In this document: positions 1-12,400 of the stretch, in pieces
Layout of the letters: the number at the start of each line of letters is the position of its first letter
How positions within the stretch are numbered: the stretch's first letter is position 1
Assembly: GCA_905178155.1 (NCBI GenBank)
Contig: CAJINV010000023.1
Coordinates: 393,610-457,609, forward strand
Direction: 5' to 3'
DNA: 64,000 nt
From: Amoebophrya sp. A120
Taxonomy: Eukaryota > Sar > Dinophyceae > Syndiniales > Amoebophryaceae
Program-made: the position numbers and the translations under genes
The notes under the pieces: model-generated
What the model was told of the DNA's origin: nothing
The model's input: only the letters and a program-made list of their open reading frames with translations
Database searches by the model: none

Positions 1-139
1 TTGAACCACTCCCCTTTCTTTGTGGCAAGCGATTCCGGCAAGCGTTTCCGGTCCGGGTTTTTCAGCGGTATTGAACCACTCCCCTTTCTTTGTGGCAAGC
101 GATTCCGGCAAGCGTTTCCGGTCCGGGTTTTGCGTTTAT
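1..139. repeat. 70-bp direct repeat, two copies
   Basis: A 70-base unit starting ttgaaccactcccc occurs at 1-70 and again, nearly unchanged, from 71. Open frames across it are by-products of the duplication. The leader continues GC-rich to about 470; I see no gene or introner with a matched TSD in it. Confidence 0.8.
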
Positions 140-473
140 CTGGGGCTGCCCTCCGGTACCTTGCGGCCGGAGTTTCGTCCCCTGCAGGGTCTTCAAGCAG
201 TCCCGGCCATCCCCTAGCGCCCGCCCCTCCCCCTCTGCCCTTCGTTTGTGTTCCTACATCAAGCCCGGGCGGGCCCGCGGGCGGAAATGAAGTGCCCGGG
301 GTTGTGAAGTATGAAAAGCGGCGCGCGTTTCTCAGGGGCCGTGGCCCCTCCCGGGGTTGGTGGCCGAGCCGCTTCCGCTCGGTCGCCCAGCCCCTATGCT
401 TTTTTTCGCCTGGTTCAACCTCGGTTGAGTGGGGAGCTCTCTCACCCGGGGCCCCCCTTGTCGAGCATGAAGA

Positions 474-3400
474 TTGTCCCGCTTCAAATTGCCAGAGCCA
501 GCTAGCTACGCGCCGCGTTTTCGCTGCATATTCGTGCTACACGCGGTCGCGGTTGCAGTGTGCAGCCCGTCCGGCTTCGTCCCTGACCTCGTTCCGAAAG
601 ATAACTGCAGCGCTTCTGCTAAAGTGTTGCCCCCCCTTCTCAGCGACCTGCTCACGGTGCTCCTTTTCGCTTGCGACAAGAAGTTTTTGGACCCCACGAG
701 CCGGGATTTTCTGCATCGGTCGCCGCTTGACCTCGCGTTAATGGAGGGCAACTTCGCTGCTTCTGCATCTGCTGCTTTGGAGACAGACGTAGGAGCCGAG
801 CAACAACTTCAGAAACCACATGGGAATGCTTGTCGTTTGTTTTGCACGATTCTAGCGGAAAAGCTTGCGAGTCTCGCTGGAAACAGCAAGTTGCAGCACG
901 ACAAGGACCACAGTGACAAAGCGCGACGAGAGGAATACACGCCACGCCAAATTCCCTCCTCCTCCTGGCACGAGAGCGGGGGTCTCCGCGTTTTGCCCAC
1001 TCTGTCGCAGACGCGGAACAAACTTTTTTCGCTGAACAGCCTGGAGCAGGATATCGTACGAAAAAAGTGCTTCACTGTAAGGATTTTGCAAGTTTTGCAT
1101 CACAAGTTCGTTACATATGACCAAGAAAACTCGCCATGCGTGCTTTCTAAGGCAAAACACGCTGAAAAACCCAGCGTCTTGCATGTGTAGCAAGACAAAT
1201 AGTTGTGCGCTCCATTCTATGCGTCACAAGTTCACAGTGAAGCAGTTTTTTAGTGCGATCCAGGAAGTTGCACAGGGGGGCCGCAACATGGTGTCCAATA
1301 CGTCCGTCGAGCGCTTTGCATTCCGTTCCGGGTTCGAAGACCCTGCTGCTGCGAATATGAGTGGCGCCCCGCTGGTGCAGGCAATCGGAGGTGGCAGCAC
1401 AGCACAACAGCCACCGACGCGCGGTGTGGAGGCTGCTACTATGCGACAAGAGGCGGAGAAGCAGTGGAAAGACTACGAAGTGGTCGAGCTCTTGGTCTCG
1501 GTGCCACCTCCACCTCCTGCAGCAAAAGGTGAAGATGCTGTTGCAGCTCCTGCGGGTCCGACCACGGACGCGAATCTAGTCCCTCCAAGAACTGACGGAG
1601 CAGGTGCAGCACCTATCATCACAGGGACAAGAACTCCAACCGCCCAAGGGGAAAGTGGACCACAGCTGACCACAGTCACCGGTTCTACTGCGTATCCAAA
1701 CTTTGTCGAGCCACCCGCTATATTAGGCCAAGAGAAGAGTCTATCGTGAGAAAAAAGTGGTTCACTGTAAGGATTTTGCAAGTTTTGCATCACAAGTTTG
1801 TTCTACATCACAGAGAAAATTTGCCATGCAAGATTTCTAAGGGAAAGCACAGCTAAAAATTACTGTCTTGCATGTGTAGCAAGACAAATACTTCTCAGAT
1901 GCATTTTCTGCATTACAAGTTTACAGTGAAACAGTTTTTTCTTGCGATAGAGTCGAGAGCCTAGCGACACGCTAGTGTACGGCACGCTGCACCACTTGCA
2001 AAATTACCGGAAATATCAAATGTAAAAATGTCTGGGTCTGGAAGAATGCGCGACTTGTCATGCAGATTTCGGCTCATGCAAATGGCGTCTGATGCAGGCA
2101 AAAGCATCACAGGTTTTGAGCACGCATCATGATGCCTGTACCGCATGAGAAACTTCCTACTTGCGTGCCAAGAAATGGACAGCTTTTGGCGCTCATGCAA
2201 CATAAGTTTTTGTGTGTTCCACGGTTTGCATCACAAGTTCCAACCCTTCGAGACCCAGACACTTTTACATTTGATAGGAAAAAGGAGAAGAAGCCGCCCG
2301 CTGGCGCGTCGACGAGGATGTTGCGGCCAAGTCCGGTCGCGCTCGGAACGACGGCCGAAGACGCAGAGCAGATCGGCTTGCCTTATGCATGGCAAATATG
2401 TCTGGGTCTGGAAAGCTGCAACTTGTAATGCTGGCCTTACATTCCTGTGAAATCTTCTGTATTGCATGACCAACAAAAGTCGCAGCCATTTTTGTCGTGC
2501 AGGAACGCAGCTTCTCTTCATGCGGGCTGCCTATGAGAAAGAGTCCTGGAAAGGTGTCATGCTGGGCTGCATTCGGACGTGTTTTCATCATCCACATTTT
2601 AGCATCACAAGTTTCCAGAGCCAGACATATTTGCATTTGATATACCTTTGTATCAAACCATTGTGGAGCCCGATCGGTATTGGACGACAAAGCCGCAGCA
2701 AGGTAGCCCGGATGCAGTGGTGCTTCCTCATTCAACATCTTCTGCTGCGAATGTAAAAGTGGCAACTTCTACCCAAAAGCGCAACCCGCTTCCGCCGGCC
2801 ATCCCGGTGTTCGCGGTCCTTCCCTCGTCCGTGGTACAATGGCGCGCCAGAGCGCTGTTCGTTGCTGCCTGGCACGAGTGCAGTCGAGAGGAAGTTGTTA
2901 GCGCACAGCTCCACGTGGTTGATACAGTGGCGCATCCGCAGGCGGGGACCACGACAGGGACAGCAGCAGGGGATCATGATAAAAGAAAAACTATGGCTGA
3001 CAAACCTGCCAAGACCGGCACAGCCGTCCAGCGAGCTGCCCGGGCCCTACTGAATAGCAACATGCAGAGGTGGCAGCGTGCGGTGAACGATTGTTGCTTT
3101 CCGATTTTCCCCGCCATCGGCTGTTTTCGCAACGTGCGCTTCTTCGACAGTAGCACGATGGTGCTTGCGGTGAAACGAAATCACGTACGCGTTGTGGAGC
3201 TAATCGTCCGAGAGTGGTTGCGAACCTGGGCACAAGTGTCTCGAAATATCAACCGAAATGCCTGCAGCTCCGACGAACGAACTACCCAGAGTGGAAGAAA
3301 GAAAAAGGGGGCCGCCGCGAAATTATTGCAAGTCCAGGAACGGTTCGCGTTGCAATTGCTCGTGCAGAATTCGCACGCCGGACACAGCCCTCTCTCCCTA

Positions 3401-6400
3401 GCCATCGAATGCGGGGCAGAGGATGTCGTGAAGTTTTTCTTGCGCGCGGGTTCTTGGTCCCAGGAGGCTGCGTATGACTTTGTTTCCGCGTCACTGGTTC
3501 ATCCTGGCGCGAAGGCGAGCACCCCTCCTGTCGCGAGCAGTTCGGGTGCTAGCGGATCGGAGGAGGGTGAGAAGAAATCAAAGGCCTCTCTACCACACAC
3601 CGTGAAGTACAAATCCATACTCGAACATTTTGTCGTCTTGCAACTGCGCTACACGTTCTACGAGCTGCTACAGAAATTTCTGCAGGCGACAAAGTTTGTC
3701 TTACCGCCCTCCTCGTTACCGACGCCGGGGGAGTCGGAGCGGACAACACCGCGGGAGTTGGACATCAAGGACGACTTGAAAATGGCGTCGCACGACGGCC
3801 AAGAAGTAGATGGAAAGACAGACAATGTTCGTGAGAGAACTCCTCGCAGGAGGACCTCCACGGGCGATGGCCACGCGGACCCTGTGCCAGAAGATCAAGT
3901 TCCCGAGGCCGGTGAAGAAGAAGAGGAAGACAAAAATGCCAAGTCGTCGACTTTCCAGCTGTTGCAGCGAGCCGTTGCGGTTGCTAACGTGAAGCAGCAC
4001 CTTGACGATACTTCGAAGTCGCTCATTGATCTGGCGGAGCGGTATATATCCTGTGCAAAAGTATCGTTGTCGTATTGCAATCATGCATGCAGTAATCTGT
4101 GTTGTCCTATGCTGAGTTGCTTTTTTGACTTTTTTTTGCGCAGTTCCTGGCGCGATCTGAATTGTCACAATATAGCTCATACGTTCGACTTTCGTCTTTG
4201 CTACGTTTTCTTCGTGAATCCTTACTGTTTTGCCGCTTTGGGTTTCACGTATGACGGGGGGCGCGTCATATCCCGCAATATTAGCGGCCGCCTTTTCGGG
4301 GTCGTCATCGCGTGATGATCATGCGATTATCACGTGATGAAAACAACTCAGAATGGCTTATGCACAACAAATATCATGTGATTATCATGTGATTACTCAC
4401 GTGATTATCATGTGATCCGCGCAGGCTTAATTGTTCGGGGCCCAAAGCATGGCACAACGGGTAAAAAGCTGCATGCGCTGCGTTCTACCGCAGCCAGTTT
4501 GCGGGGGTCCTGCCAAGGAATGCTCTCCCGGGCCCTGGGCATGGACCATGCCCATGGTTGCGCGTGTGGCGGGGCAGCGTTCCGAGCAAATTGCCGCAAG
4601 CCTCCCGGTCTCACTATTTCGGCACGTCTCGCGCCTGGCATAACCCATATAATCGCTTGCGGGCGTCCTTCCCCCCCGCCCCCCCCCCGGGCCCTCTTTC
4701 GCATGCTGCCGTGCATGCGAAATTAGGGCGCGCGCGCTGCCTATTTTCGCTTTTGCTTTAAAGCAGTGCTACTGCTATGCGGAAAACGTCGGCACGCACG
4801 CACACTGCCCGTCGCGCCATAGGCCTAGCGCCCGCGCAGGCTTCCCGCGCTACCGGCCTTGTAGGGCGAGCGCTTCTATCGAAGGCGCCTGGAAGCGTGC
4901 CGGGCCCTTCAATTTCCGTGGACTGTTGTCTTCTTGCTTCAAAGATTGCCAGCGGCTTTTGCCGGGAAATATATTTCCGATCGACTGAGATAGGCTGCTT
5001 TGTCTTTCTGCGCTGAATTGCTTCGCTTTGTGACAATTCAGCTGCTGAGCTATTGCCTCCGTTTCTGGGCAAATACGACACAAGGTCCGCCATTTTCGCT
5101 TTTGAAGAAATTGGCTGCTGAAATGCTTTGCTCGCTGTTTTCGGGTTTTCGTAATGCGATACGATGTAAGGTTTGCTGGATTCTTAATAGTATTTGGGTG
5201 CAATTCATCCTATACGACAACTCATCTACCTGCATGCATTACAAATCTTTTTCTTAAGGTAAATCTGCATTACAAATTTTATTTCTCTTGCTGAAGGAAT
5301 TTGTAATGCATTTATACGGCTACGATACTTGTTTTGCAGTGCATAGTATATCCATTTTGCCGATCTGAACTTGCAAAACGTGGAATTGAAGGGCGCCAAT
5401 GTCATCCGCATGAAAGAGCTGGAAAGCAGCAATTCCGGAAGGGTTGTAGCAGGAGAAGGCGGTAAGATGATTTTGGGCGAGCTGTCGGGGGCCGCGCCGG
5501 CTGGTCGTCCGCAAGCGACATTAATATCCTCGGTCGAGAATGATTATCCGAAGACACCTCAAATAAACGCGGGAAAGGTCGTCGCGAAGAGCGTCGAAGC
5601 TGTTCCATCAGTGATACAACCGACTGGAGCAGCAGGCGAAGCCGTAAATGCCTCAGCCGCAAATCAGAAGCCCCCAGCAGCGGGGGCGCAAACGACTTCC
5701 CAACTGGTCGTGAAGCGGCGAAAGTGGCCCCCCGTGATTCTGACCGGTCCGAACTTGGGCCATCTAGAGCAGGCTGAAGCCTTGATCGATAAAGCGCTCA
5801 ACGAAAATATGGATTGCAAAAATGTCTGGGTCTGGATGATTGCAACTTCTCATGCTGAGTCTGGATCATGCAAAAATTTGTGTTGCATGATTACCAAAAG
5901 ATGTCCGCCCTTGACCAGTTTGATAGGGAGTTTCTCATGCAGGATAGGCATGATAGACACCCCACAGCATCTGTCATGCTAGGTGCTGCATGCCAGGCCT
6001 CATGGGTCATGGAAAATCTGCATCACAAATCTTGCATTCTTCCAGACCCAGACATATTTGCACTTCATAGAAAAAAAGTCCCGACAGTTCGTGGAGTATG
6101 CAAGGAGCGTCGCGAAAAAATACGAAGGCCTTGTGCTACCGGATGAGATGATGGTGATGTCATTGTCAAGTGATAATATTAGAGGCCCTTATGAACTGCA
6201 AAAGTATCGTACTCGTAGTAAGTATTGCAATACAAATTCGCTTAGCATGACAAATGGAATCTGTCATGCTGGTTTAGCGTGAAAAAGAAATTTGTCTTGC
6301 ATGACTGCGATTAGTACGAGTGCGATACTTTTGCACAGGATAACCCTGTTAGTAGTACCAAACCAAAAAAGCAGACGCCCTTTTCAGACCAGGAGCTGGC

Positions 6401-9400
6401 CGTGTTGCGGGCATTGTTTTCGTCCCCGCTGCACACGGCGGTGCGGAAAGACGATGATACTGCCGTCGTGGAAATCTTACGGTTTCTAAATGGAGGCAGT
6501 GCGAATGCCACTACTTCGCCACAAGAAGGAGAAGGAGAAGCGGGTTGTGTGAAGAAAACCACGACTGCAAATTCGAATGCGGGCGCAGCTATCTCCGCCA
6601 ATCTCGCCGCCTCGTTGGTGAAAAAAGTGCTCGTCCTTCCGGATTATCAGGGGCGCAGCATTCTGCATCTAGTGTGCAACACTGCAGCACCGACGTCCAG
6701 GGACACAACCGTGAATCCTGACCCTGCAAGCACTTCAGCGGCGGGGGAACCACAAGCTGCAACGACGGCAAGCACAAAAATCCGGCGCGCGCTCCTCGGA
6801 CTTTCGGTAATATCTGGCGCTACTAATGCAGGATTGCCTTTGATGCTCGAAAGCACGAGCGTAAAAATACGAGACGAAGAGAATAAAGACAGCGAAGGAA
6901 AAAAGATCCCAAGCGAGAACTCAGGCTCACCGCCAGGCCAACAAGAGGATGAAGATGAACTGACTTTCGGAAATAAGCTGTGGTCTAGCTTTCGCCAGGA
7001 CGACGGGCGGGTGCCCCTGCAGTATCCAAGAAAAAAACTGTGTAAGTGCAACTTTGTGTTGCAGAAAATGCAAAACTGTATACACGACTTGTCATGCTGG
7101 ACATGCATCAGAGGCTATTTTCATACGTGTTTTTAAGTACTAGCTACGCATGACACGTTTTCTGTGTCACGCAGAGCAAACTTGTGATCCTATTCCTACA
7201 AGAAACTTACACTAAAACAGTTCTTTCGTTCCATATGCAGCTTGCGGCGGCCAACGGCGTCGGTGCGGAAGATCTGTTTTCCGCGGAGTTCGACGGGTAT
7301 TGTGAGGAAAAATGTCCCCACCAAAGAGTTCGAGTTGTCATGCAGATTTGCAGCTCCAGGAAGATTTGTAATGCGCATCCCCATGAGAGGCATTTCCAGT
7401 CGCGTTTTGCACTTTGTAATGCTGTCGACAGGATAAGTAGATGGAACAGTGTTGCGGATGTACTTGCTAATCTGCATTACAATACAACAGAGACGAACTT
7501 GTCATGCTTGACCCCCAAAACTTCTCGATTTGTGTTGCGAGATCCCCAGCTTGACTCTGGTGTGGTGACGTTTTCACTCACGATAACGGGAAACTCGACT
7601 TCACGGTAGTCACGCGAACCAGGAAGAATTCTTTACTACACACCGCCGTGCTGCATGAACGGCTGTCTATCGTCCGCCAGCTTTTGGCGAAGGAGGAGAA
7701 ATATTTCCCGTTGAGCCTCTTGAACTCGTCCAACACCGATGGCAACACGGCACTGCTGATCGCTATCACAAACGCAGGATCATCTTCGGGAGGTGACGGC
7801 GCTGCCGCGTCAAGAACTGGTCGTGGCGGCGACAGCATCATGAGCGGTTTGCCTGAGCCTGGAACAAAAGGTGAACTCCAGAATACGACAGCTGCTTCCA
7901 CCACAAACGTCGGAATCGAGCTTGCGCTGGAGATCTGTCGGTCCCTGGTGGCCCGCGGTAAGGCTCTTGAGGACAAAGAAAGAGAAAGCAACAAAAATGT
8001 AGTTGTCCCCATCGCCGGTGACCCCCGCTCGGGGGTCACAGCTTCATCGACATCTCCAGCCGCGAACACCAAGAACGCTATCTTGTTGAACCGGCTCCGG
8101 AGGAAACAAACCCTGGCTTTGCTAGAGCTGTGCCGCACGCGGCGACACGGCTCGGCCGCGCTGCTCGAGCTCGCTGGACTGCTCGCAGACTCGGGTCGAC
8201 TGGATCACGAAGTGTCGTCTTCGGAGAGGTCCGCGCTGCATTTCTGTGCCGAGGTCGGCAATTGGGAAATCATGGAGGTTCTTTTATCGCATGGCGCCAA
8301 CTATCCTGTGCAAAAGTATCGTACTCGTATTGCAGTCATACATTACAAATCTTTTTGTTAAGTCAAATCCGCATTGCAAATTTTATTTCTCATGCTGAGG
8401 AAATTTGTAATGCATTGGTACGAGTGCGATACTTTTGCACTTGATACCAACGTGAATGCGCAAGACGCGAAGGGGCTCACACCACTGATGATCGCGGTGA
8501 AGAGTAAGGACGTGGAATTTTGCAAGCGTATGCTCGCCGCCTGCGGCATCGCGTTTTTGGACCTGCAGGAAATTAAGCAAGTGCGAGGACCGGGGCAATT
8601 AACGCAGAGAAAACTACAAACGAACGCGCTTGATGAAGCTGCACCTGGGACGAAGAAGTCATCGTCAGCACCGCCTGCATTGGATCTGTCTTTGCAGGAC
8701 TATGAGGACAAAAATCTGTTCATTCACTTGTGTGCCGCGGACATGCACGAAGTCCTGCAGGCGTTGCTGAGCAGCGAACATGATTCCACGTCGGCGTCGC
8801 GGTTTTGGGAGCTCGAAGTGAAGCAGCTCGACTTATCCATTGCAAATATGTGGCCACAGGCTTCGGAGGAAGATTGCAAGCGAAAAGCGTGCCCGATGTA
8901 TGAAGAAACGCGCGATCGCGAAGGATCCTTCGCTGCGACGGACGCGGCGGCAGGAGCTTCTGGGCCGGGTCTGCTGTCGCTTTCGGGGCCCGCCCGCTTT
9001 TCGGGCTCGTGCCTTCTGAGAAAGACCAAAAAAAACACACGGAGCACGACCTAAGGGCGTCCAGAGCTTTCGGGCCGGGGCTGTTGTCGTTTTCGTTGTC
9101 CGCCCGCTTTTCGGGCTCGCGCCATCTGAGAAAGAGCAAAAAAAACGCGCGGGATGCGGCCTAAGGGCGCCCAGAGCTTTCGGGCCGGGCCTGCTGTCTT
9201 TTTCGGGGTCCGCCCGCTTTTCGGCCTCGCGCTTTCTGAAAAAAAAAACGCACAGAACACGACCGCAGGGCTGCCAGAGCCTTCGGGCCGGGCCGGTTGT
9301 CGTTTTCCTTCGGGGTCCGGCCGCTTGTCGGGTGGGGCTCGCGTCCTCTGAGAAAAAACAAAAAAAGCGCGCAGAGCACGACCTGAGGGCGTCCAGGGCT

Positions 9401-12400
9401 TTCGGGCCGGGCCTGCTGTCGCTTTCGGGGCCCGCCCGCTTTTCGGGCTTGCGCCCTCTGAGAAAGAACAGAAAAAGCGCGCAGGGCACGACCTGGGGGC
9501 TTCGAGGGCTTTCGGGTCGGGCCTGTTGTCGCTTTCGTTAGTTCTCGGATTTTGCTGCAAGCTCTGTCGCTTTTTCGGCAGGCCCTTCGACTTTTCAGCG
9601 AGCCTCGCTGGCCACTTTTTGAGTGGGCTGGCTCCCCGACTTTTTCAGCGCGCCCTATTGGTCATTTTTTCAGAGGCTAGGCGCTCCGACTTTATCAGCA
9701 AGCGCGGGCGCTTCTTCGGTAGGCTGTCCGATTTTTTCACCGAGCTCGGCCAGTTTTTCATTAGGCCCGGTCTCCGACGTTTTCAGCGAGCTCTGTCACT
9801 TTTTCCGTAGGCTCTCCGACTTTTTCAGCGAGCTCTGTCACTTTTTCCGTAGGCTCTCCGACTTTTTCGGCGAGCTCTGTCACTTTCTCCGTAGGCTCTT
9901 CGACTTTTTTAGCGAGCTCTGTCACTTTTTCCGTAGGCTCTCCGACTTTTTGTCATTTTTTCCGTAGGCTCTCCGACTTTTTCCTTGAGCTCTGTCACTT
10001 TTTCCGTAGGTTCTCCGACTTTTTCAGCGAGCGCTGTCACTTTTTCCGTAGGTTCTCCGACTTTTTCAGCGAGCGCTGTCACTTTTTCCGTAGGCCCTCC
10101 GGCTTTTTCAGCGAGCTCTGTCACTTTTTCCGTAGGCCCTCCGACTTTTTCAGCGAGCGCTGTCATTTTTTCCGTAGGCTCCCCGACTTTTTCAGCGAGC
10201 TCTGTCACTTTTTCCGTAGGCCCTTCGACTTTTTCAGCGAGCGCTGTCATTTTTTCCGTAGGCTCCCCAACTTTTTCAGCGAGCTCTGTCACTTTTTCCG
10301 TAGGCTTCCCGACTTTTTCAGCGAGCGCTGTCACTTTTTCCGTAGGCCCTCCGACTTTTTCAGCGAGCTCTGTCACTTTTTCCGTAGGCCCTTCGACTTT
10401 TTCAGCGAGCGCTGTCACTTTTTCCGTAGGCCCTTCGACTTTTTCAGCGAGCGCTGTCATTTTTTCCGTAGGCTCCCCGACTTTTTCAGCGAGCTCTGTC
10501 ACTTTTTCCGTAGGCTTCCCGACTTTTTCAGCGAGCGCTGTCACTTTTTCCGTAGGCCCTCCGACTTTTTCAGCGAGCTCTGTCACTTTTTCCGTAGGCC
10601 CTTCGACTTTTTCAGCGAGCGCTGTCACTTTTTCCGTAGGCCCTTCGACTTTTTCAGCGAGCGCTGTCATTTTTTCCGTAGGCTCCCCGACTTTTTCAGC
10701 GAGCTCTGTCACTTTTTCCGTAGGCTTCCCGACTTTTTCAGCGAGCGCTGTCACTTTTTCCGTAGGTTCTCCGACTTTTTCAGCGAACGCTGTCACTTTT
10801 TCCGTAGGCTCTCCGACTTTTTCAGCGAGCTCTGGCACGTTTTCCGTAGGCTCTTCGACTTTTTCAGCGAGCTCTGTCATTTTTTCCGTAGGCTTTCCGA
10901 CTTTTTCAGCGAGCTCCGTCACTTTTTCCGTAGGCTCTCCGACTTTTCCCGCGAGCTCTGTCATTTTTTCCGTAGGCTGTCCGACTTTTTCGGCGAGCTC
11001 TGTCATTTTTTCCGTAGGCTGTCCGACTTTTTCGGCGAGCCCTGTCGCCTTCTCCGTAGGCTCTCCGCCCTCTAAGAAAGAACCAAAAATGGAAAAAAGC
11101 GCGCAGGGCACGACCTACGGGCGCCGAGAACTTTTGGGCCGGGCCTACTGTCGCTCTTTAGCTTCCTTTCGGGGTCCGGCCGCTTTTCGGGCTCGCGTCT
11201 ATCTTCTGAGAATGAAAGAGGAAAAAAACCGCGCAGGGCCCGACCTAAGGGCGCCGAGAGTTTTCGAGCCGGGCCGGGTGCCGTTTTCGGGGCCCGCCCG
11301 CTCGTCGGGCGGGGCTCGCGTCCTCTGAGAAAGAACAGAAAAACCGCGCAGAGCACGACGTGAGGGCGTCGAGGGCTTTCGGGCCGGGCCGGCTGTCGCT
11401 TTCGGGGCCCGCCCGGCCGCTTTTCGGGCTCGCGCCCTCTGAGAAAGAACAGAAAAAGCGCGCAGAGCACGACCGGAGGGCGTCGAGAGCTTTCGGGCCG
11501 GGTCTGCTGTCGTTTTCGGGGCCCGCCCGCTTTTCGGGCTCGCGCCCTCTGAGAAAGAACAGAAAAAGCGCGCAGGGCGCGACCTGAGGGCGCCGCGAGC
11601 TTTCGGGCCGGGTCTGTTGTCGCTTCCTTTCGGGGCCCGCGCGCCCGCTTTTCGGGCTCGCGCCCTCTGAGAAAGAACAGAAAAAGCGCGCAGAGCACGA
11701 GCTGAGGGCGTCGAGAGCTTTCGGGCCGGGTCTGCTGTCGCTTTCGGGGTCTGCCCGCTTTTCGGGCTCGCGCCCTCTGAGAAAGAACAGAAAAAGCACG
11801 CAGAGCACGAGCTGAGGGCGTCGAGAGCTTTCGGGCCGGGTCTGCTGTCGCTTTCGGGGTCTGCCCGCTTTTCGGGCTCGCGCCCTCTGAGAAAGAACAG
11901 AAAAAGCACGCAGAGCACGAGCTGAGGGCGTCGAGAGCTTTCGGGCCGGGTCTGCTGTCGCTTTCGGGGTCTGCCCGCTTTTCGGGCTCGCGCCCTCTGA
12001 GAAAGAACAGAAAAAGCACGCAGAGCACGAGCTGAGGGCGTCGAGAGCTTTCGGGCCGGGTCTGCTGTCGCTTTCGGGGTCTGCCCGCTTTTCGGGCTCG
12101 CGCCCTCTGAGAAAGAACAGAAAAAGCACGCAGAGCACGAGCTGAGGGCGTCGAGAGCTTTCGGGCCGGGTCTGCTGTCGCTTTCGGGGTCTGCCCGCTT
12201 TTCGGGCTCGCGCCCTCTGAGAAAGAACAGAAAAAGCACGCAGAGCACGAGCTGAGGGCGTCGAGAGCTTTCGGGCCGGGTCTGCTGTCGCTTTCGGGGT
12301 CTGCCCGCTTTTCGGGCTCGCGCCCTCTGAGAAAGAACAGAAAAAGCACGCAGAGCACGAGCTGAGGGCGTCGAGAGCTTTCGGGCCGGGTCTGCTGTCG

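Noticed and set aside
308-545. Introner upstream of the ankyrin gene (TATGAAAAGCGGCGCGCG ... CGCTGCATA)
   Set aside because: The ends share GCGGCGCG in inverted order, but the flanks tgaag and ttcgt do not form a TSD, and no upstream exon is recognisable.
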